Source: Symbiodinium sp. CCMP2592 (Eukaryota; Sar; Dinophyceae; Suessiales; Symbiodiniaceae). From it: a DNA stretch of 64,000 nt. The notes under the pieces are model-generated. The model searched no databases and had not been told where the DNA came from. It was given only the letters and a program-made list of their open reading frames with translations. Below, piece by piece: positions 9,117 to 17,871 of the stretch. The stretch lies in the NCBI GenBank assembly GCA_905221615.1, contig CAJNDT010000007.1:124001-188000 (forward strand), read 5' to 3'. The position numbers and the translations under genes are program-made. Each line of letters opens with the position of its first letter. Positions within the stretch are counted from its first letter, which is position 1.

Positions 9117-10925
9117 ATGTCGTTCCCTCCCGCTGGCTTCCATCAAGGTCGGCAGATGGCGGCTCCGATGGCCCCACAGTTCGGGTTGCCTCGCCGGCTT
9201 GGTCACCCTGAGAATCCGGGTAACTGGGGACACTACGTTCCAGGCGAGGCAGAGGCTCCCGAGAATCCCGCGGCTCCAGCTGCCGCATCCGGCGATTGGG
9301 GCTCTGGAGGCTGGGGTCGCGACGATCGTCGTGGACGTCGTGACCGTGGGGCTCCTGCTGCCCACAACCCCTTCGCTGTTCAGCGGCCTGAGTTCGTTCG
9401 CCAGCTCGTGGTCGAGGAAGAGGACGAGACCCAGAACTCGCTCCTCGTCATCGACAACCGCGATGACCGGGTGATCTCCCCGTTCCAGAACTGGCTGGCC
9501 GAGGAGATCATCTCGAATGCCGCCAGCTCGATCAATGTGCTGACGGAGCGGGACTCGGTCATGCCCCCGAACTCGGGCTACCACTGTTCGCTGTTCGCGA
9601 ACTATACGCTCGATGGCATCAAGGCCGTTCTGCTCTTTTCGATGTCTTCGAAAACAGGGGGACCATGTGCTCAGTGGGACTCCTACGCGAGTCGGGCGCT
9701 ATCGCACCCGGCTTTCCAGCCCTTCACTTGGCCGGTGATGTTCGATACCTCGGCCACCTATGTGGATGTGAAGGTCTTCAATGGAAACGAGGTCCTGTTC
9801 CATTGGGTCTTCAGGGGCTACCGCTCGGACTCGGATCTTTCTGTCCAGCAGCAGTTCTGCGACGAGGTGTTGATCCGGTCAGCCAACGAAGGATGGTTCC
9901 GACCCTCGATCGTCATCTCGGTCTTCGTTGGATGGAAGGTCTCCGTGACCTCGTTCGAGGTTGGAGCCCGAGTCTACACGATCGGCCCGAGAGGAGCAGT
10001 GATGGCGAGCGACCATGCCATGAGCACTTGTGAGCTCAGGGTGACAGAACGCTCGTCCCGAGAAGGCTATGGGAACGACGCCGATCGTGTTGAGTTTCGG
10101 TTCCGGGACGCCAATAACCGGATCGATCTCAAGTGCGGGAGGACTTCGGTGCCTGGCACGTGGCTCACAGTCAGCCACATCTCGGGCCCCGCTCTGATCA
10201 GCACGATCCAGGCCTGTCGGACCCAGCGTGCTCGCGTGGAAGGTCCAGACCACATCCAGCAGTTCGCGCAGCTGTCTGCGGTGATCGCCCCCTGGTACCA
10301 CAGTGCGTTCGCCAACGAACAGGTGCAAGTGGGAACTGCGACAGACGAGTTCCCGATGGATCATGGGAACTTCCACGTACGGGCTAGATCTAAGCTCAGG
10401 GTCTGCCCACTGGTGTTCGTCCGGCAGGAGGCGCTCGCCCACCGGTCGCACGATGAGAACAACGCCGTTCGAGCTCGGAATGGCCCCCCAGCTCTCATGG
10501 AAGAGGCGGCTCGGCAGGCGGTTCAGCAGCTGGGCTCCTCGGTCACTTCGGCGATCACCAACATGCCCACCTCGGCTCAGCAGGTGTTCGACCAGAGGGT
10601 GAGCACTGTTCCGGTGCCGGAGGAGGGCCAGCTCGGCCAGGAGCAGATCGCCGAGGAGGTCGTCACCGATGCCCGCGATCGCATGAGGGCCGACATGCGA
10701 TTCTCGCGCACGTCGGCTGCGATCACGCCTCAGGTTTTCACCGACGTGCTCCAGCACCGTGAGCAGGCGGAGTACGAGCGGATCAGCACGGTCAGGGTGG
10801 AGGAGACGGGCCAAGAGATCACGGCTTCCCCCTCCACTACGACCACGGTGCCGAAGGCGTTCGCCCCGGCTTACCCGCCGGCCAGATCGTCAACGGGGCC
10901 CTACACGATGGACAATACGGAGTAG
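9117..10925 (+). CDS. DIRS-like element ORF1, unknown 602-aa protein
   Basis: Starts at ATG 9117. Residues 1-80 are Pro/Gly/Ala-rich and end in an Arg-rich patch (GRDDRRGRRDR). Residues about 85-390 form a folded-looking region alternating hydrophobic beta-like segments and charged loops. Residues about 430-602 are helix-prone and then Thr/Pro-rich. I see no methyltransferase motif (no DPPY or NPPY), no protease active-site motif and no zinc finger. As the first gene of the element it could be a structural or nucleic-acid-binding protein, but the family is unrecognised. It shares the GATC-rich composition of the other three ORFs, so it belongs to the element and is not captured flanking sequence. 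A 113-bp spacer separates it from the recombinase ORF. Confidence 0.8.
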   Translation: MSFPPAGFHQGRQMAAPMAPQFGLPRRLGHPENPGNWGHYVPGEAEAPENPAAPAAASGDWGSGGWGRDDRRGRRDRGAPAAHNPFAVQRPEFVRQLVVEEEDETQNSLLVIDNRDDRVISPFQNWLAEEIISNAASSINVLTERDSVMPPNSGYHCSLFANYTLDGIKAVLLFSMSSKTGGPCAQWDSYASRALSHPAFQPFTWPVMFDTSATYVDVKVFNGNEVLFHWVFRGYRSDSDLSVQQQFCDEVLIRSANEGWFRPSIVISVFVGWKVSVTSFEVGARVYTIGPRGAVMASDHAMSTCELRVTERSSREGYGNDADRVEFRFRDANNRIDLKCGRTSVPGTWLTVSHISGPALISTIQACRTQRARVEGPDHIQQFAQLSAVIAPWYHSAFANEQVQVGTATDEFPMDHGNFHVRARSKLRVCPLVFVRQEALAHRSHDENNAVRARNGPPALMEEAARQAVQQLGSSVTSAITNMPTSAQQVFDQRVSTVPVPEEGQLGQEQIAEEVVTDARDRMRADMRFSRTSAAITPQVFTDVLQHREQAEYERISTVRVEETGQEITASPSTTTTVPKAFAPAYPPARSSTGPYTMDNTE

Positions 10926-11038
10926 TTGTCGATCGAAGCCTAGGTGATGGTCGGTTTTTGTGCACGCTCCTAAGAGAGTGGTGCGCCGCGCGACCGAAGC
11001 CTCCTGGCGGATCAGCCGGGCTCTTCCGCGGAACAAAC

Positions 11039-13024
11039 ATGCCGAGCGATCCTCTCGGCGCGCTAGATCCCAGCGCATGTTCTGCCGGAAGTGAGATTGA
11101 TCAATACCTGTCTCAGGCACGGCGCTCGGTTACCATTAGCAGGCACGTGCGATCGTTCGTGCAGCTGTTCAGGCCCAGCATGGATAGGTCCGTTCGGAAG
11201 ATCCTATCCCTCCCCCTGTTCGGGGATGAATTTTGCCAATGGTTGGTGGATCTTCGGATGGCTCAGTTCGAGAAGCTCACGGCTGTTTCGGACGGGACGA
11301 TCGCTGAGTGTGTGCAAGCATTCATTGATCTTGTCCCTGCCCTCGAGGAACTCCACACGCCAGATCGGCGGAAGAACGAGGAGGAGCTCGGCAGGTGGGT
11401 TCCGTCGATCGAGCTGTTGTTTGTGCTGGTTCGTAGCACGGCAGCAGCGGGCTGGGCTGATCTGGCCACTGATCTGGGATTCGGCTTGGCTGAAGCTCCG
11501 GTCGTCTTCGGGCGATCGCCACTGAAGTCGAAGGGGACTGGCAAGGAGCCTCCTATGCCATTGCCGCTCGCCAAGAGGCCGCGGGCGATCGAGCCGAGGC
11601 CTGAAGATCCGCAGGCATCGCTCAAAACCCGTGAGCTCGGCGAGGCCCGAAAGTGGGGCATGAGGCTGAAAGCGATCGTGGAGAGGTGCGGCGAGCACGC
11701 CGCGATCGCGGGCAACCCGAAGCCGGGATCACCCCTGTCTCAAGATGAGATGAATGCATTGAGGTTGATCGTCTTCGAGAGTGGCGGTTTCCGCACTATC
11801 CAGCAGTGCGTTCGTCACTGGGAGAGGATTGAGACTTGGGCGAGGTCGCAGAACCTAGTGGTGATCCCGCTGACTACCGACGTGCTCGTCAAGTACCTCT
11901 TAGATCTCTCCGACCGAGGTTGCGGCCCCACCGTGATACCTTCGGTACGTGGGGCGGTCAAATGGATCTGCAAGCGGATCGGCTTGTCGTTGCCCGACCT
12001 CCTCGATCCCCGGATCATGGCCTTGCAGAAGAAGGTCTATGGCGATCGCGGGAAAGAGACGAGGGAAGCGGTTCCCATCCCTCTGATCTTGGTGGCGGCG
12101 CTCGAGCGGTTCGTGTGCGCTCGTTTTAAGTCGAGCCAATTCCCCATGGCGTTCTTCGCATGGTGGGTTCTCGTGATGATCTACTCGTCCCTCAGGTTCG
12201 ACGACGCGCTCCACGTCGTGCCCGAGGCGCTCGCCCTGAAGGACGAGGCTCTCTATGGGGTGGTTTGGCAGACTAAGGTCGAGCGACAAAAGAAGGGAAC
12301 GCGGTTCGCGGCGGCCAGAGTCTCCGTCTCCGGATCCGACTGGATGGAAGACGGATGGCACGCAGCTGCGTTCGAAATGGACGATCGCGACTACTTCATG
12401 AAAGAGCTCGAATCGGCTGAGCGATTCGCCGATCGGCCTGCCAGCTACCAACGGAGCATCCTGTGGCTGCGGTACGTGCTCACTACTGCAGCTTCGGACG
12501 ATCTGAAGCGCGGGCACATCTCGCCCGAGCGGCTCAAGGAGCTCCTGAAGATCGTGCCGGAGATCACCTGGCACTCCTGCCGGGTCACGCTGCTCTCGGC
12601 GGCGGTCCAGGCGCAGGAGCCCGATAAAGAGATCGGGCTCCAAGCGAACTGGAAGGATCCAAGCCAGCTGGTCCTGAAGTACGCTCGGAGCCGCAAAGAG
12701 ATCTCGATCGAGATGGTCAAGCGGCTCACGAAGAGGATAGCATCCGACTGGAAATCTCCACCGGAGTTCGAGGCCGACGATACCAATCTGGTCGACTTCG
12801 GTGATCTCGCTCTGACCTATGTCACCAAGGCTAGATCGGCTGCGGGGTCCTCAAGGGATCTGAGTCTTAAATATCATGCCATGTATATAGATGGTACGGG
12901 CACGGAGCGAACGCTCTGCGGCCGGTACGCGATCACCGAGTGCGAGGATCTCGGCGAGATTCCGCCGAGTACTCAGATGTGCTCGTTGTGTTCCGGTAAG
13001 ATCTTTACGTTTACGGAGCCGTGA
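11039..13024 (+). CDS. Tyrosine recombinase of DIRS-like element with C-terminal Cys cluster
   Basis: 661 aa from ATG 11039; the frame is open further upstream from a TTG at 10958, but the ATG is the natural start. The catalytic set is visible: R386 in SSLRFDDALHV, K413 in VVWQTKVER, H512 and R515 in WHSCRVTLLS, W538 in GLQANWKD and the nucleophile Y548 in LKYARSR. Spacing from HxxR to Tyr is 33 residues, normal for the family. The segment before it (about 200-330) has the helical look of a core-binding domain. The last 40 residues hold C627, C635, C648 and C651 (ending MCSLCSG), a possible zinc-binding tail. Expected role: joins the circular or linear cDNA to the target by strand exchange, replacing integrase. 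It lies upstream of the Gag-like and pol ORFs, unlike typical DIRS order. Confidence 0.88.
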   Translation: MPSDPLGALDPSACSAGSEIDQYLSQARRSVTISRHVRSFVQLFRPSMDRSVRKILSLPLFGDEFCQWLVDLRMAQFEKLTAVSDGTIAECVQAFIDLVPALEELHTPDRRKNEEELGRWVPSIELLFVLVRSTAAAGWADLATDLGFGLAEAPVVFGRSPLKSKGTGKEPPMPLPLAKRPRAIEPRPEDPQASLKTRELGEARKWGMRLKAIVERCGEHAAIAGNPKPGSPLSQDEMNALRLIVFESGGFRTIQQCVRHWERIETWARSQNLVVIPLTTDVLVKYLLDLSDRGCGPTVIPSVRGAVKWICKRIGLSLPDLLDPRIMALQKKVYGDRGKETREAVPIPLILVAALERFVCARFKSSQFPMAFFAWWVLVMIYSSLRFDDALHVVPEALALKDEALYGVVWQTKVERQKKGTRFAAARVSVSGSDWMEDGWHAAAFEMDDRDYFMKELESAERFADRPASYQRSILWLRYVLTTAASDDLKRGHISPERLKELLKIVPEITWHSCRVTLLSAAVQAQEPDKEIGLQANWKDPSQLVLKYARSRKEISIEMVKRLTKRIASDWKSPPEFEADDTNLVDFGDLALTYVTKARSAAGSSRDLSLKYHAMYIDGTGTERTLCGRYAITECEDLGEIPPSTQMCSLCSGKIFTFTEP

Positions 13025-13080
13025 ACACAGCTGTTCGCAGTCACGATGGCCACTCGAGCTGAGCCTCTCCCTGACCGTAG

Positions 13081-13093
13081 CTTTTCTTTTCAG
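13081..13093 (+). promoter_or_regulatory. Possible trans-splice acceptor between recombinase and Gag-like ORFs
   Basis: CTTTTCTTTTCAG is a polypyrimidine tract ending in AG, 18 bp before the ATG at 13112, in the 87-bp spacer between two ORFs. Dinoflagellate polycistronic transcripts are resolved by SL addition at such sites. This would give the third ORF its own capped mRNA. Inferred from sequence only. Confidence 0.4.
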
Positions 13094-13111
13094 ACAGCTC
13101 GTTAGGCAGCC

Positions 13112-14392
13112 ATGGTCGATCGCACCGCATACGCGAATGAGGCGGCGACCCCGAAGCTGAACCTGCGCCAGATCTTCGGGAGACAGGGGCTAGATCCGGC
13201 CCTCTGCAGGCTCTCGGCCGACAAAGGTCTCCTCACAGTCGAGATGTTCGCAATGCTGGGGCAGGATCTCACCTCGGCGAAGGCGACAATCCGTCGGCTG
13301 TGGCAAGATGACTTGGCCCAGCTCGGGGCTGATGCGGCAGCACAGGAGCTCTCCGTGATGTCCTTGGCAGCGGTGTGGCAAGCTGCTCAAGCGCTGCAAA
13401 CGCAATACGCCTCTCGGCGAGCTCGTATGGAGGAAGACCCGAACAAGATCCCGGAGCTCTCCCAAGAGGACCACGCGGAGTTTCGCGATCGCTTCGTGAG
13501 GGTTCACCCCGACGTCATCCTGATCGACGCCAAAGAGCCGCATAAGAAGTTCGTCGAACGGCTGTCCCGCGATTTCCTGATCCATGGGATAGTTCCATTC
13601 TACGAGCCGGCCGAGATCAGGACCCGCTCGGATGTTATAGTGGTCAAGTCTGGACTTTCTCGGAACGCCGAAGATCTCCTGTCCATCTCTAAGGCTGATC
13701 AACCCGAGCCGGTCACCGATGTCACGACTCTGTTCAACCGTCTGCATGCTTTCTTCATGGCGCTCGAATACCTCAACATTTGCGCGTTCTCACGCGCCGA
13801 AGGCCCGCTGAAGTACTTGCAGGAATTGGAGCAGTTCCGCTCGGAATGTCCCGGCTTGCCATTCCTCATGGCGGCGGACCGAGCTATCCGGAAGAAGATC
13901 TTTCGCCTGCTGTCTGAACAGAGGGCGACGTACATCTCGTTCTCGCAGGCCCTGGTCGAGGTGCTCACTAACCACAAATATTTGTGGAACGATGCTCGCA
14001 CTTCAGCGACTCTCTCGAAGATGGAACAGAACCGCCAGCAGCTCGCGAATAACCCTGATCAGGTCAAGGAGGATGAAGTTCCTCCTCCTCCCCACACCCC
14101 GTTCAAAAGGCCTCGGGGCGGAGGGAAGAAGAAGAAGCGACTGCAGACTCCTTCGAAGGACGATCCGCCGAAGAAGGTCGTTAAGGAAGATCCCAACAAG
14201 AAGCTCAAGCGGGACAATCGGATCCCAGAGAAGGAGTGGAAGCTCATCGCCGATGCGGCCAAGAAGGTGCAGGGCGCTCGCCGGTGCCACTACTTCAACT
14301 CCTCGCTCGGGTGCGTGTCCGGCGACAACTGTCGTTTCAAGCACCTGTGCATGGTCTGTGGGGAGCCGCATGCCATGATCAGCAACCACTGA
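13112..14392 (+). CDS. Gag-like protein with CCCH zinc finger
   Basis: 426 aa from ATG 13112. The N-terminal 300 residues are mainly helix-prone and lack enzyme motifs, consistent with a capsid/Gag-like role. Residues about 310-370 are Pro- then Lys-rich (GGGKKKKR and later NKKLKRD), probably nucleic-acid-binding. The C-terminus carries a C-x8-C-x5-C-x3-H finger starting RCHYFNSSLGC, followed directly by C-x2-C-x4-H (LCMVCGEPH). This paired Cys/His arrangement resembles the C-terminal fingers of Gag-like proteins in tyrosine-recombinase retroelements. The stop at 14390-14392 precedes the pol frame, and the two frames differ and do not overlap, so a simple programmed frameshift into pol is not possible. 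Confidence 0.8.
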   Translation: MVDRTAYANEAATPKLNLRQIFGRQGLDPALCRLSADKGLLTVEMFAMLGQDLTSAKATIRRLWQDDLAQLGADAAAQELSVMSLAAVWQAAQALQTQYASRRARMEEDPNKIPELSQEDHAEFRDRFVRVHPDVILIDAKEPHKKFVERLSRDFLIHGIVPFYEPAEIRTRSDVIVVKSGLSRNAEDLLSISKADQPEPVTDVTTLFNRLHAFFMALEYLNICAFSRAEGPLKYLQELEQFRSECPGLPFLMAADRAIRKKIFRLLSEQRATYISFSQALVEVLTNHKYLWNDARTSATLSKMEQNRQQLANNPDQVKEDEVPPPPHTPFKRPRGGGKKKKRLQTPSKDDPPKKVVKEDPNKKLKRDNRIPEKEWKLIADAAKKVQGARRCHYFNSSLGCVSGDNCRFKHLCMVCGEPHAMISNH

Positions 14393-14436
14393 TCGGTTCC
14401 CAGCGAATCTGATAGTGCTCCTCACCTTGCCTTACT

Positions 14437-17400
14437 TTGTCCGGCGCGCGTGGGGGCTGTGATCTGGAATCCCGCGCACAAGATCTCCTGAAAAAGCGAG
14501 CTCCGCTTCTGCGTGAGGAGATCCTCGACTTGGCTACAGAGCTCCCTGTTCAGGGTCAGCGTAAGGCTGCCGACGAACGAGGCGGGGCTTTCTTCGCGGG
14601 AGCCTATCGCCATGGAGGCATTACAAGACTGCGATCGTCCTGTCACTCATGGCCGTGGTCGATCAAGGCGATCACCACGTACATCGCTCAACAGGCTCCT
14701 GAGGCGCTCTTCACGTCGTTCGCCGTCCTCTACGATCAGGAGGCCGAACCTCACCGTGACTCGGGCAATGAGCCGATCCCGAACATTGTCTTCAAGCTCG
14801 GGTCGTTTGAAGGAGGCGGGCTCTGGATCGAAGACCCGCTCGGGCCCGATGTGAGAGAAATCGAGGGACGCTCCATCCCCGGTTTCCTCACCGACTTCGT
14901 CGACAATAAGATCCTCTTCAACGCTAAGGAAGCTCTGCACGCGACTCTGCCCTGGATCGGAACTCGGGTGGTCGTCGCCGTGTACTCGGTGCAGGGGGTC
15001 GATCGGATCCCTGCCGACGAGTTCGAACAACTCCTTCAGTTGGGCTTCAAGCCGGCGCCGGTGAACACAGGTGATCACGTGGATCAGTCCTGGCAAACTC
15101 TCACTTTTGCGCTCGAGACCCCGGACTCCGATAGGAAGCGGCCCCATGGCGCCCCGGTCAAAGCCGCGGAACATCGTCAACGATCGGCCGGCAAGAAGGC
15201 CGTCGCCGCGGGTTACCAGATGAAGAAGTCTGTCGTGGCTCCGCTGATCGGCACGGAGATGCACCCGGGTGAAGCGATCGCTTTCGCCTTGGAAGCTACG
15301 CACCCGTTCACAAAGGACGCGGATATCGACCCAGACCTCCTTGATGTTCTGGAGCAAATTGTTCGTGATCCTGCTCAAGTGCGCGATCGTCGAGCCTCTC
15401 TTCTGCAGCATTGGGAACGGCGAGCTCAAGATCTGCTCCCGTCCTCTGACTCCTTGCTCAAGCAGATACCAGATCGGCATTTGCGCCGTCTTCTTCGCGG
15501 CGGCCCAGACGATCGTCCACTGGAAATGGGTCAGTTTTTCCACGTCGCCCTTTGGCGGGAGCTCATGAATGAGGCCAAATGCAGTGACACTGACCTGGTA
15601 GATCAGATCATGGCGGGCATGCCGATCGTCGGCGATATTGCCTCCTCCCACCGATGGAAGCCCGATCGCAAACCTCATGCGGAGCATCTCTCGGTTGATG
15701 CCCTTCGCTCGAGGGCCTGGGAATTTCGATCGAAGGTGTTAGGCGCGATTCGGAAATCTCCGATCACCGAGCACTCTCCCAAGGTCTGGGAAGGGACCAT
15801 GGAAGATGTTCGAGAAGGGTCGGCGATCGGTCCCTTCTTCGACGAGGCCGAAGTCTCGGAGTTCGTCGGCGATGATCGTTGGATCCCTACTCAGCGCTTT
15901 GAAGTGGTTCAAAAGAACAAAGTCAGGGGAGTTGACAGTGCTACCTCAAATGGGATCAACATGGCGACGATCGTCACCGAGAAACTCGAACTCCCCTCGA
16001 CGGACGCGAACGTGGCGGTGATCAAGTGGCTGCGCTCGCGGCTGCCGAAGTCCCCGCTACGTGGTTGGGTCCTGGACGAGCGGCGAGCCTATCGGCAGGT
16101 GCCGATCTCTCCGGCCCATCGCAAGTGGAGTGTGGTCGCTCTGAAGGATCCGGCCACGGGAAAGGTGGCGTTCTTCGTGATGGTCGGCCACTCCTTCGGC
16201 TTGGTCTCGGCCGTCTATAACTACAACCGCCGCTCGGCTGCGATTACCGACATTCTAAGGCGCGTGTTCATCGTGGCCGGCTTCAACTTCTATGACGACA
16301 AGTACGGCTTCGAGCCGGAGGCCACGGCAGATAGTGCGTTCGCGCTGGCCGAGAAGGTCCATTGGTGGCTCGGGGCCCGGTTCGATCAGCAGAAGCTCCA
16401 GCTCTGCTCGGATCCCACGATCCTGGGCGTGACCTATGACCTCGATCAGTACTTGCTCAAGATCAAGAAGTCCAGGAAGCAGGAGCTCTTCGACGAGATC
16501 TCGTCGATCCTGGAACACGAAGAGATGTCTCCCGGCCAAGCCGGGAAGCTCAGAGGAAAGCTGATGTTCGGCGCTTCGCAGCTCTGGGGGAAGATCGGCC
16601 GAGCCTTCCTGAGATCTCTGTCGGAGAGGCAATACTCCCGGAAGACGGTCAGTACGAGCCTATCGCCTGCTCTCCTCTACTCCCTCTACAAGTGGCGGAC
16701 GCTCGTGATGCATGGGCCTCCGAGGCCTATCCCCAGTTCGGGGCCGCGGAAGTCCGACGTGGTGATTTTCACGGATGGATCGGCGCCGAGCTCGAACCCC
16801 AAGGATCCCTCTTCTGAGATGATTGGAGGAGTGATGTTCACTAGGGACGATCAGCCTAGGCAATTCGCCTCGGGGGTGTCACGGCAGATCATGTCGAGGT
16901 GGTTCCCCCGGAAAACCCAAATTTGCATGATCGAACTTTTGGCCGCGGTCGCTGCGATACAGACTTTCAGGGAAGAGATCCGTGGAAAGCTGGTCCTCCT
17001 CTTTATCGATTCCGAGCCTGTAGAGGCAGCTTTGATCAAAGGCTACTCTGCAAAAGAGGACGTCTGCGAGCTCGTAGGAATTTTCTGGGAGCTTGTTCTG
17101 GAGCTTAGGTGCTCTGTTTATATCGATCGGGTACCGACCGATTCGAACCCGGCGGATAATCCCTCTCGTGGTGATGTCGCTACAGGTCTGATGTGTCATT
17201 TCTGCCGAAAGACCCCCTGGGTCACGCCGCCGGCTCATCGTGATCGCGATCGTCACCAGCCGGCCGGCTACGATCACGGGGCAGATCCTCCCCTCAACTG
17301 GGATCAAGTGATGGGCCTGCCCTCTGTTCAGCGGCCGGTGCCCAAAGCGCCCCCGGCCAGAGCTCATCGAAACAGAGGCATGGATCAGCCGGTCTACTAT

Positions 17401-17871
17401 GTGGATCCCAAGGCTGGTCTGCCGCGCCAAGGCCGAGCGGCTCCGAAAGGGCGTTCTCCTTTGTTCGCCGAGCCTGCTCAGTACATAGTTCCAGGGCAGC
17501 CCCCTAGATCGCTCGACGCCGTGCCCGATGACGTTCGCATCAGCGGACCGGCTCACTATGTCATTCCGGGGCAGCCCCCGCGGCGGCTGGATCAGCTCCC
17601 GCCCGGTACGCAGCTCCCTCCCGGCACCGAGATCATGGTGCCTACGAGGAGCTCGAGTCCGCCGACCAAAGCGCCGCCGACTCCCGCCCAGATCGCGGCG
17701 TACCAGGCTTCTCGCGCTACTCCCGCTCGGACGAAAGCCAAAGCTACTCCTGATGCAGCTTTTCGTGCTGCCGAGCGGCAGTTGATCGACTTGCTCGGCG
17801 CGGCCCCCCTCGACGACGATCCGATCGAGGAGCCGTCGCCGGAGCCCGATGATCCGATCGAAGACTTTTAA
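14437..17871 (+). CDS. Pol: dioxygenase-like domain, reverse transcriptase, RNase H
   Basis: The frame is open from 14416 after a TAG; there is no ATG until residue 262, so 14437 (TTG, residue 1) is only a nominal start. Residues about 45-185 match the 2-oxoglutarate/Fe(II) oxygenase pattern: H106-R-D108, GGGLWIED (126-133), H168 in ALHAT and R177 in GTRVVVAVYS, i.e. HxD-(60)-H-(9)-R. RT motif A is WVLDERRAYRQVPI (D547), motif B HSFGLVSAVYNYNR, motif C FYDDKYG (D620, D621). RNase H has D780 (IFTDGS), E833, D858 (FIDSE) and D907 (NPADNPSRGD), the complete DEDD set. The 190-residue tail is Pro-rich with three imperfect repeats around YxVPGQPPRxLD. RT/RNase H would copy the element. The substrate of the oxygenase-like domain is unknown; nucleic acid or protein are both possible. 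Confidence 0.88.
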   Translation: MSGARGGCDLESRAQDLLKKRAPLLREEILDLATELPVQGQRKAADERGGAFFAGAYRHGGITRLRSSCHSWPWSIKAITTYIAQQAPEALFTSFAVLYDQEAEPHRDSGNEPIPNIVFKLGSFEGGGLWIEDPLGPDVREIEGRSIPGFLTDFVDNKILFNAKEALHATLPWIGTRVVVAVYSVQGVDRIPADEFEQLLQLGFKPAPVNTGDHVDQSWQTLTFALETPDSDRKRPHGAPVKAAEHRQRSAGKKAVAAGYQMKKSVVAPLIGTEMHPGEAIAFALEATHPFTKDADIDPDLLDVLEQIVRDPAQVRDRRASLLQHWERRAQDLLPSSDSLLKQIPDRHLRRLLRGGPDDRPLEMGQFFHVALWRELMNEAKCSDTDLVDQIMAGMPIVGDIASSHRWKPDRKPHAEHLSVDALRSRAWEFRSKVLGAIRKSPITEHSPKVWEGTMEDVREGSAIGPFFDEAEVSEFVGDDRWIPTQRFEVVQKNKVRGVDSATSNGINMATIVTEKLELPSTDANVAVIKWLRSRLPKSPLRGWVLDERRAYRQVPISPAHRKWSVVALKDPATGKVAFFVMVGHSFGLVSAVYNYNRRSAAITDILRRVFIVAGFNFYDDKYGFEPEATADSAFALAEKVHWWLGARFDQQKLQLCSDPTILGVTYDLDQYLLKIKKSRKQELFDEISSILEHEEMSPGQAGKLRGKLMFGASQLWGKIGRAFLRSLSERQYSRKTVSTSLSPALLYSLYKWRTLVMHGPPRPIPSSGPRKSDVVIFTDGSAPSSNPKDPSSEMIGGVMFTRDDQPRQFASGVSRQIMSRWFPRKTQICMIELLAAVAAIQTFREEIRGKLVLLFIDSEPVEAALIKGYSAKEDVCELVGIFWELVLELRCSVYIDRVPTDSNPADNPSRGDVATGLMCHFCRKTPWVTPPAHRDRDRHQPAGYDHGADPPLNWDQVMGLPSVQRPVPKAPPARAHRNRGMDQPVYYVDPKAGLPRQGRAAPKGRSPLFAEPAQYIVPGQPPRSLDAVPDDVRISGPAHYVIPGQPPRRLDQLPPGTQLPPGTEIMVPTRSSSPPTKAPPTPAQIAAYQASRATPARTKAKATPDAAFRAAERQLIDLLGAAPLDDDPIEEPSPEPDDPIEDF

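Noticed and set aside
9879-10814. Long minus-strand ORFs within the DIRS-like element (also near 11900-12640, 14647-15687, 16879-17991)
   Set aside because: They are antisense shadows of the + strand ORFs, which carry the catalytic motifs; GC-rich codon bias keeps the complementary frames open.
17135-17165. GATTCGAACCC as a tRNA B-box
   Set aside because: It lies inside the RNase H coding sequence (NPADNPSRGD region) and no cloverleaf could be built around it.
9117-17871. DAM-type adenine methyltransferase expected in DIRS1-like elements
   Set aside because: No DPPY/NPPY-type motif with a matching SAM-binding region was found in any of the four ORFs.
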